A DNA stretch of 64,000 bases from Diogma glabrata (Eukaryota > Arthropoda > Insecta > Diptera > Cylindrotomidae): positions 392,907,984 through 392,971,983 of the forward strand of contig OY856187.1 of NCBI GenBank assembly GCA_963693315.1, given 5' to 3'. Both the position numbers and the translations under genes were made by a program. Every line of letters starts with the position of its first letter. The stretch's first letter is position 1. A model generated the notes under the pieces. That model was not told where the DNA came from, did not search any database, and saw only the letters and a list, made by a program, of their open reading frames with translations. This document shows positions 53,383 through 64,000 of the stretch, piece after piece.

Positions 53383-54613
53383 ATCCAGTATATATCTATC
53401 GACTTTTTTTGTGAGTCTTAGGAGATCTCCTAGTCTTCTAAGGCTTAGCACGTTCCAGATTCCCAATTTTAATGTGTAGTTCGGGTACAGCTGCTGAGGC
53501 CGTTCTTGTGATAAATCCGAAATAAGCTGAGGCCAGTATACAGAGTTCATAACAATTAAGTTTTTTTCGGAAATGGGGGGCTGGCCCTTCACCAAACGGG
53601 TTCCTCCTGCCTCTTAAAGTCACCAGAAATAGCGCTTTTTACACGTTTGCCTTGGATCAAGCGGATCGCTAGCTTGATCCAAGGCAAACGCTAACTCCAG
53701 TGCTATTTTAAGATGACTCCACTTGCATTTCGAGCTCAATTGACAGAAAAATTTGAGAAAATTCACAGAGATAGGAAGTTTGATAAATTCTGAACGAAAA
53801 CTATAGCGAAGTGTTACACAATTATATTTCTGTTGAAAGGGTGAGATTGTAGAAGGGTGAAAAAACTGTAATTTAAATGAGTGAGGTGTCATATGAACAA
53901 GCACTTAATTTAGGAAACATTGGAATTTTTTTAAGAATAATGAAGTGCACAATTATGCATTATTGGCAATTATTATCCTAGTTATTGTTATTTGAATTGA
54001 TAAGATATTTTCCAATTTAAATCATTTACAAACTGGTATAATTTAATCTCTCGTTAGTTACCATAAACAGCTATAGATGTACCATTTTGTGTGAAATTTC
54101 AAAAATGTTGAATTGCTTCGTAAATGTAAATGTCAATAGCAATTGACATTTATAAGAAAAGATTCATTTTTTATATGGCTAGAATTGTCAGATCATAAAA
54201 AATCTACAACGCAACTTTATGTTAATTATTTTTGACAGTTTGTTTTTCTATATTCACGGCACCCTCGGCGAGCAAATTTCATTCACACTTGACCGGTTTT
54301 TTTTGGTTTGAACTTTTGTGATTTTTCTTATGAATTTACTATTTATTATTACATATTTTGATGTTACATTTTTGAATTCTGAGAGAAAATATAACATTGG
54401 TAACCTAAAATAACGTTTTTTACTTTATCTATAGTATTTTTAGCTTGAGAAAGTACTTTTTTATAAGAACTAAAAATACTTTTCCAAATTTCCAACCTTA
54501 TGAAAGTGAATGAGACACAGACAAAGTCGTATAATTCTTAAATTGTATAAAAAAATTCATAACCGCATAACTTTAAAATCGCATAAAAGAAAATCGCATA
54601 AAAACAGAATTGA

Positions 54614-55654
<1,041 letters not shown>

Positions 55655-55867
55655 TATATATATATATATTAGGGTGGTTTTTTGACTTGACATTTTTAAC
55701 TTTGATTTCCAAAAATTCTTTCTTTTTTCAATATTAACTTGAAAATGCCTTTGTGGCGAAATATTGTTAGTTGAAATAAAGAATTTAAAACAATTTTATA
55801 ATTTAATATTATTTCAATATTTATTATTCCAAAAGTGGCTGAAAAAAGGTGCAAGTGATACATTTAA

Positions 55868-55976
<109 letters not shown>

Positions 55977-56506
55977 CATAATTTTTTTGTATAAATGCCA
56001 CGCTTTTAAAAATAAAATATGAAGGGGCTGAAATCTCACAGCTCTGAGATATCAAGACTTCGATCTGGGTAAAGGATTTTGATATAGTTTTTGGCAAAAA
56101 ACTTATATGAGGACATGGTTTTTAGTTTTGGGCTGCAATGTATATCAAACATAACTCTTTGTTAAAGTACAAGTATGTTTTTATCTCTGTTTAGAATAAT
56201 AATAATAAAGTTTAAAATAATAATAAAAGCTTTGTAATAAAAGCTAACACGAAACATCAATACGTTGCCGAAAAATTATAACAGATCAAATATTAATATA
56301 ATTTAGTGAAAAGATGATACACTCAGCAAATTGCTCAAATACCTCTTTATTTAGCGTTTCGAGAAAATATTACGAAATCACAAATTCATATATCTTTCAA
56401 AATTCCCAAAATATTTTAAAAATTAAATAAAATCAAATTTGTTACAAAATTTCAAAAATATTCCAAAAATTAGAATAAAATCAAATATTTAAACTTTTTC
56501 TAAATT

Positions 56507-57113
<607 letters not shown>

Positions 57114-58104
57114 TTTGTTTTGTTTTTTCGTCTCCGCTTATCATATATAGTCGTTTGGCACAAAAATGTTTCCGAAATTCCGAGATGAAGCCCATTGCAA
57201 TAGGTAGATTTTTATATGAAATCTCCCTAAAAATTATATGTACCAGGATAAATGTTATATACGTACATACATTAACTAACAAAACAAAATTTCATTAAAT
57301 TTTATCGATTTTTAACTAAAATGCAAACATATTATTTGTTATTGTAATTTTAGTTTTAGAGTTAGCGGATATTTTTTAATTAGTGCTGAATTTATTTTTA
57401 CGCTTAATAAATTACTAAATTAAAATATCAAATGCAAAATATGGATTGTTAGTAAAAGCAAAATAATCTAACGTACAAATTTTATATCAACACCCGCATT
57501 GTTGTTGATCTCGTTGGTTTTATAAATATTGCCACCAACAGTGCTAAACGGGTAAATAAAGCAATGCATTTCTTGTTTTACTTTTAAAATATTATATGTC
57601 CCTGTATATGATGTACCTGTATTAATATGTCAAATGTCAATGTTTTATTACCAATAATAATAAATATATATTGAAATATATATTAGATAAATTGACAACC
57701 TGTCATATTTAGTTTAATTTTTTCGATTATATTTTCGGTTTTTTATTATTTTCCCATTTTCTACGTTAAAGCATCAACAAATCAATGGAAATAATTTAAT
57801 AAATTGATTTTCTATTTTATTTTGTTTTTATGTAAAGAAAATTGGTTAGGGTTATTTTGATTTTCTATTATATGATTTGGTTTTGTTAGAAACATTTATT
57901 TGATTTGATAAGTTGCACGAATTGAAAATATTTCATTGCATGCGATTTATTTTGGGGATTTGTTGATTTAAAATTGATTGATTTATTAAACAGTTCAAAC
58001 ATCATTCGTTTAGGTTTTTAAAGAAATTTCTTTTAACCGTAGAATAGATTTGAATTATCACATACATACATAAATATCTTGCAAAATTGTTGATGATTAA
58101 CGTT

Positions 58105-61100
58105 ATGTTAACCAGTTTAAAGGTGTCGTGAAGCGCTGTTTCGTTGAATGACAATAAAGTGGCATAGCAGGTCGCGTACCTAGCGCGATTTAATTATAGT
58201 CCCAGATTAGCTGCAATCTATGGGATCGAGAAAGAAATGCTGCTACTTTAGCACAAATAAACAATAGTACGCGTGAAACATGATAAGAACAGATAGGAGA
58301 AACTAAGCAAGTGAAGGCTTGAGACTCTGGCGACCCTAATACGCGAAAAGAACCAGGATCACCACGACCAACTCTCTACTTTAAGACACTATTTCACACT
58401 TTCACTCCTCATACAAGTTTTTTTAGCAGTAAAACTCCCGCGCATTCAAAATTTGGAATGCATAAACAGAACTAGCGTAAAAAATTAGCATTTTGTTTGT
58501 TTTACTGTAAATTGTTAACCTTTAACGCTTTCTCACTTTCAGTAGGAAGCAATATATTTATATAATAGGTCCAATTGCTGGTTTGAAACAAAATAACCAG
58601 AATACAGAATTTCAATAGAAATTTCCTTTATAACACCACGCCCAGGATATATTACGAAGTAAAGTATGTTCATGGTATGTGTCGGTTGGATATTATTGCG
58701 TCTGCGCAGAGTCAACTATCCCAACATCAATTATTATTACCTTTGTTTAAATTAAATTAAAATATAACGTCAGAATCCACAAATAACCTTAGATCTTGGC
58801 TTGATGTGATCGAATAAAAAAAACAGGTTTGTCTACTAAAATAAAAAAATTAGAGGTAATCCTGGCTACTGATGATAGCCGTAGACATCAGTGTTGTGTG
58901 GAAAGAAACTCATTTAATCTAACACATTATCCTCTGACTCATACGCCCATACACCTCATACACCCCTTCTTACATATCCCCATCCACACATCCATATACA
59001 CACATTTGTACACCTACATACTTCACCATAATCATTCATGCATAAAAAAAATAAAAAATCAGATATGACTCACCCCATTATGTTGTCCCGTCCTACTCCA
59101 CTATCCTTCAAATTCAGCCGCTCATCTCCATCAGGTCATTCATAGACCAGAGCTCGGCCAAGGTGATTGCAACTTACCACCGTTGTTAAGATCCAAGTGG
59201 GATATAAATTAACGGATATAGAAATTGGTAATAATTTATGGAAGCTGTAATGAATCAATCCGGAAATAACAACCGGTTTCAGCGATGATTCACCGTTAAC
59301 TTTCGGTGATGAAATGTGATGATATCAACTTGTAACCAACGTTATTGGTTGTAATACACCCTTAACCGCACTAATCCAGACAGCCTCAAGATCACTTGTC
59401 AATTTTTGTCATGGATCGTCGAAGTTTATTATAATTTTACTTTAAGTAAACGTTGGGATAGATGTAATCGCCCGAATTTGGAAATGACGTCAACCATTGA
59501 ATCTAACCACTAACACAGCTTCCAAAAAAAACTTATATATTATGGATTCCGCTAACTGGATAAACCACAGCACACGTATCATATGTATAATTTTTGTTTT
59601 AATTTTCATTTATATTTACACTACGAAATTTTACCAGTCACTGACAATTGATGGGATCTTTTTAGTTACCAATTAATTAAAACACTTTAGATATAGTTTA
59701 TTAAAGTTTATTTAAATTAATTAATTATATTTATTTAGAAAGGTGTGTACACTTCGTTGTCTAATTAATTACTCTATCTTTTCTAATAATGTATACTTTT
59801 ATTTCGAATGGATTTATGAGGTAAGCATTTATATTTGACACCGCACATGCCAAATATATTATTTGTTTTCCGGTGCTCGCTTGCACACGCCAAGCATAGT
59901 TTGCTTACCGTTGCATTTCATTATTAAAGAAATATACCTTGTACTTTTCTTTAATAATGAAATATAGTGAGCTCATAAAGACTCACTACACAATGAGTTG
60001 AATATTAAATTTAAATTTTAACTAAATAAATTACGATTTTTTTAATTAACTAGATAGCTTCACCAAACATACAGCGATTGAATCTCTTTTTTTTGTAAAT
60101 AAATAACTTAATTAAAATTTTTAACTAAATAAATAGATGGTTTCACAAACATATAGTAATTAGTATTTTTTTATAGTTATTTGGCCTTACTTGGACTGTG
60201 AAAATGTACATGCTAACCTCAACTCAATAAAGTGGTTGTATTTTGATTACGTAAATTTGTCTACTTAATTGTCAAAGAAAATGACGTGAATTACACAAAA
60301 AAACTATTAAACTAACTATTATAACGAACGCAGACAATCGCGATGCACAATAATTGACAAAATTTCCCCAATTAATCTGATAACAAAAAAAACCAGACCG
60401 AGCAAATATGGCGCTCGCAACGGCACAAACATGTAAATAGTTTTTTTGATTTTGGTTCACTGACACTAAATCGGTAAATTGGGGTTCCAATTGATATTGA
60501 TATTACGAATTTATATTATTGTAAACTACTAAAAATTTCACTAATTAATTTTATACGCAATATCGCGAATTTAATAAAAAAAAACATTTGCTAATCTCGA
60601 CATTCAAAATGTAACATTTTACAAAATCACAACTTCGACAACACCGGCAGATCGAAAAGTCAATGCCACTCTAAGAGACACTACATGTCTTCAACCACGT
60701 ATTTATAGGCTAAAGCCACGTCGTTTACACCTCAACAAACCGATAACCGCGATAATTGTGTTTATAGGTTATTCTCTTTCGTAATATCTTGTACTAAAAT
60801 TGGAGAATAATTATAAACAGAAACATGGATTATGGAACGAATGTAGGACATCTACATAGGAATAGCGCAAGTTATTGTACAACAGTTCTATGCTAATTTT
60901 ATAGTGATTAACGATCACAAACTGGATAAAGGAAATTAAATTTGGAAATATCACACAACTGTTTCAGGACAATAATTCTTTTAACGGAAACTATAGTAGA
61001 TGATGACTATGGATTGAGTATAAGAAACCATGTGTAAAGGAAAAATAAATACAACCATGAAAATTTATGTCAAGGCAAATTTGATGTGTGTGGGACAGTG

Positions 61101-61150
61101 GTTCGAATTTCAATTACGGAGTTTGAATTACCCTTCATAACAAAGGTTGA
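58105..61150 (-). repeat. REP-C copy 2, about 3.0 kb, inverted relative to copy 1
   Basis: Reverse complement of 28755-31605 in all its landmarks (GATCGAGAAAGAAATGCTGC, ATATGACTCACCCCAT, CTCGGCCAAGGTGATTGCAA, TGGTTCACTGACACTAAATC, CAGTGGTTCGAATTTC). Compared with copy 1 it lacks about 240 bp, including one GT/CA-rich tract, and has an insertion of about 345 bp at 59645-59990. Divergence is moderate, so the two copies are old relatives and not an assembly duplicate. Confidence 0.75.
59645..59990. mobile_element. Insertion within REP-C copy 2 with a perfect hairpin
   Basis: This stretch is absent from the equivalent place in copy 1 (about 29875-29890). It contains ATTTCATTATTAAAGAAA (59915-59932) and its exact reverse complement TTTCTTTAATAATGAAAT (59946-59963) around a 13-nt loop. 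No terminal repeats were identified. Confidence 0.5.
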
Positions 61151-61284
61151 AACAGTTCCGAATAGAATTTTTTGAATCGATGTAGAAATATTGAATTCAG
61201 ATTTCTTGAAAATTACAAATTTTCTTATTATGGTTAGAAAGGAAATTTTTTTTTTTTGGTCCTCATAGCATGAAAAACATTATT

Positions 61285-62290
61285 TAGTTTTGGATTGGTT
61301 TTTGTGAACAATTAAGCTTAAGTACATATTGGAAATCACTTGAATTTTGCAATTCGAAATAACTTTTCATTTTCTCTAAAATTCCTTTAGAAAAAAATTT
61401 TGTTGTGTTTCGTGTCAGAATTCGAACTACATTCATCAGAGACACATTGTTCAAATTCCGTGTGTCTTACACAACTTAGCCAAAGCGGCGATGACGAAAC
61501 ATATTTTAATTTTGATGTTCTGATAATTTCTAAATTGAAACTTCATCATTTTTCATATTTACTTAAGTTGAATTTTTCATCTATGATTACATATTGAAAA
61601 TTGTATTTCTTTGGTATTTTTTAAGCTTAATTGTTCGATATTACGATGTGTGAATTCATAGGATGAGAGAATATTTCGTCAACATCTAAGTCAACATTCT
61701 AATCAACATCCTAAGTCACGAGTGTAAAGTCATTATTGATTGTTGCCAATCAATGCGAAACTTAATATCTGACCTAAAGTCAATATGTTGTTATATTTTT
61801 GGTTAGGAAATATAGACAACATTAGGGGAATTTTTAATTTCGGATTGGTTTTTGTGAACAATTAAGCTTAAAAAATACCAAAGAAATACAATTTTCAATA
61901 TGTAATCAGAGATGAATGTAGTTCGAATTCTGACACGAAACACAACAAAATTTTTTTCTAAAGGAATTTTAGAGAAAATGAAAAGTTATTTCGAATTGCA
62001 AAATTCAAGTGATTTCCAATATGTACTTAAGCTTAATTGTTCACAAAAACCAATCTGAAATTAAAAATTCCCCTAAAGTTGTCTATATTTCCTAACCAAA
62101 AATATAACAACATATTGACTTTACGTCAGATATTAAGTTTCGCATTGATTGGCAACAATCAATAATGACTTTACACTCGTGACTTAGGATGTTGATTAGA
62201 ATGTTGACTTAGATGTTGACGAAATATTCTCTCATCCTATGAATTCACACATCGTAATATCTAGAAATTTAATACAAAAAATACCAAAGA
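61285..62290. mobile_element. Complex palindromic element with a tRNA-like segment
   Basis: Sequence from 61285 to about 61855 is largely repeated in reverse complement to 62290 (GATTGGTTTTTGTGAACAAT versus ATTGTTCACAAAAACCAATC; GGATGAGAGAATATTTCGTC versus GACGAAATATTCTCTCATCC). The block TTTTTAATTTCGGATTGG also recurs directly near 61830. In the left arm only, on the minus strand, GGCTAAGTTGTGTAAG (A-box-like) and AGTTCGAATTC (B-box-like) form a tRNA-like unit. Shares words with the 15185-16115 foldback (TACTTAAGTTGAATTTTTC). Confidence 0.65.
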
Positions 62291-63204
62291 AATATTATTT
62301 AGTTTTTTGGATAAATAGGGTAACTTCTATACTTGTTTATTTATTTAACTAACTAGAAAAGTGGAGCAAATTGAGAAATGTTAATGTTTATTTTAGTTTC
62401 TGATTTTCATGTTCTTAGGATTTAAAACCAATGGGTTTCTTTCTATCCCCATATTTCTTCTCCTCCTCCACCTTCTACACTATGACCAAAAATTACTGAA
62501 AAACTGGCTATTTACAAGCTAGCAAATAGAAAAAAAATTTACCTAAAAACTATGTGAGCAGTCCTATTTTTATAATCTGAGTAGCTAAGAGTCAAAAAGA
62601 TATTTTTTAAGAAGTTGAGTACTTTTGTAATTTAATTTAACAATTGTAGTTAATGAATTTAAGCCATATCGTAGAAACTTTATTAGACGTCTCTCGCTGT
62701 TTTTATATAAAGAAACAAAAAGAGTTTATATACGAGAATTTTAAAAATTAATTTATTACTAAATTCAACACTGATAAAAAATGTTGTTATATTACATTTA
62801 TTTTGCTATAATAAAATATTTACTTAATTGTTACCTAAAATTAATAAACGTTTTTTTCATTTTCAGGTAAGTTACTGTTAAACATCTGAATCTTTACTTT
62901 TATTACTTGATTTTTTAATGGTAAGCTTGTGAATACCAATTAATTTGGGTACCTATCACAGCTTATTATTTATTATTGCATGTTAAAGTTTTCTCTTTTC
63001 ACATTATTATTTTAATGGATTAGGAATCTGTAACGCCGTAAACTATAAACTATTTAACTCTACAAATTAATATTTATTACTAAAACATGTCACAAAATGA
63101 CGGTGCCATATATGTTCGTGAGATCGATTTTTTTTCTCCAAGACACCGCGGCATTATGAGAACAGTCGTAGGGCTAATATGAAACAATAAAAAATTAATC
63201 CAGA
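62291..63204. other. No recognisable feature
   Basis: AT-rich sequence without frames, repeat partners or motifs that I recognise. Confidence 0.4.
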
Positions 63205-63552
63205 TTAGTATTTCTAGATAACGTTGGAGAGTACAGAGTGCGATATAACTTTGAGATCAGAAACCTTTTCGTGGGTCCAGATATAAAAAGATTGTATCCG
63301 CATGGTTTGGGCATGTTTTGCGAGTAGATTCACAGTCTGGAATGATACAAAAATGTACGTTGGTACCCCAGGGAGTGGAACCGCAAGGTAGACCACGACT
63401 CCAATGGAAGAGGGAGGGACGTAATAAACGACCTTAAAAAAATCAGCTACCATGGTAATTATGTCACTGTTGCAAATGACCGTAGTGAATATGCGAAGCT
63501 GATTAGCTGGGAAACACTCCTACATGGAGCATGAACGCCACAAAAAAAAAAG
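63205..63552 (+). pseudogene. 3' end of a non-LTR retrotransposon (RTE/CR1-like), short fragment
   Basis: The plus strand contains pieces of the usual LINE C-terminus in changing frames: IRNLF, KRLYPHGLGMF (the 'WFGHV' area), then VPQGVEPQGRPRLQWKREGR (a 'GRPRxRW' block) and DVINDLKKI, ending at a stop before ACGCCACAAAAAAAAAAGA, an A-rich tail. It differs from the two LINEs above, so it is a third family. Strongly 5'-truncated. Confidence 0.6.
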
Positions 63553-64000
63553 ATCAATAGTTATGGCAAAATATTCCGCTTATTCAGATAAAAAATTAAA
63601 ATAACTTACACACTTAAGAAATGGTAATATTGATTATGTTAGGTGATATTTATTTCCAAATTATGATAATATTCATTTTGCATTTTTACATATTACATAT
63701 TTTGGCAATTCCGGAGTAATTAGGCATCTATAGGCATCTCTCATAATCGAGGGTATCCAGAACTAAAATAAAAGCAAGAAATTTACCGTACGCCACAGTT
63801 TTAAAAATTATTGTTTTCATTAAATTGTTATTGCATCTATTACGCTCATCAGTAAATCGACTATTCATTCCATGTTTGCATATGTACAGGAATGACAAAG
63901 AAATAAAACCAAACTTTTTAAAATTCGGACTTGATTTGGATTAGAAAAATTATACTGTTAATGTGATAGATTTTATTAAATTGTTTTATTTGTTTTAAGC
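63553..64000. other. No recognisable feature
   Basis: AT-rich end of the window, no signals seen. Confidence 0.4.

Overview
This is AT-rich eukaryotic DNA with no host gene that I can support. It looks like an insect genome, most likely a fly. The clues are a mauritiana/vertumnana-like mariner, two Penelope-like elements (PLEs), Jockey/CR1-type and RTE-type non-LTR retrotransposons, a pogo/Tigger-type transposon, a Helitron replicase fragment, a tRNA-Lys-derived SINE and many long (TA)n arrays. The taxonomic call is inference. Nearly every coding remnant is broken by stops, frameshifts, deletions or nested insertions, so the window reads as a graveyard of transposable elements.

Layout. 0.46-4.0 kb: a nearly complete but inactivated PLE. 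4.5-10.6 kb: a SINE, copies of two unclassified repeats (here called REP-A and REP-B, the latter with an A-rich minisatellite) and a 1.7-kb foldback element built of about 140-bp tandem units. 11.4 kb: a 200-N gap. 12.2-12.9 kb: a CT-biased minisatellite. 15.2-16.1 kb: a foldback whose arms carry a tRNA-like promoter motif. 17.1-23.7 kb: a region bounded by a perfect 16-bp inverted repeat, holding LINE debris, REP-C and REP-B. 24.6-28.4 kb: foldback MITE, Helitron scrap, ACCTAACTCCTT minisatellite and REP-D with nested MITEs. 28.8-31.6 kb: REP-C. 33.7-35.3 kb: a LINE 3' end joined to a Helitron N-terminal region. 36.4-38.0 kb: REP-D truncated by a deleted mariner.

From 37.96 to 57.1 kb different elements alternate with (TA)n arrays: mariner, a foldback of 147-bp units, a PLE with 520-bp inverted arms, a 6-kb pogo element (itself invaded by a SINE and an RTE-like LINE), another 147-bp foldback, then REP-B. 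The interval 48366-53182 is repeated almost exactly at 53383-58050 on the far side of a 200-N gap. This is best explained as two overlapping contig ends that were not merged, not as a biological duplication. 58.1-61.1 kb: an inverted copy of REP-C. 61.3-62.3 kb: another foldback with a tRNA-like segment. 63.2 kb: the 3' end of another LINE.

How the parts fit together: autonomous elements (PLE, LINEs, pogo, mariner, Helitron) appear beside likely passengers. The SINE shares its 3' tail with the Jockey/CR1-like LINE, and foldbacks/MITEs sit where TA-targeting elements would land. REP-A to REP-E are local names given here and are not database families.
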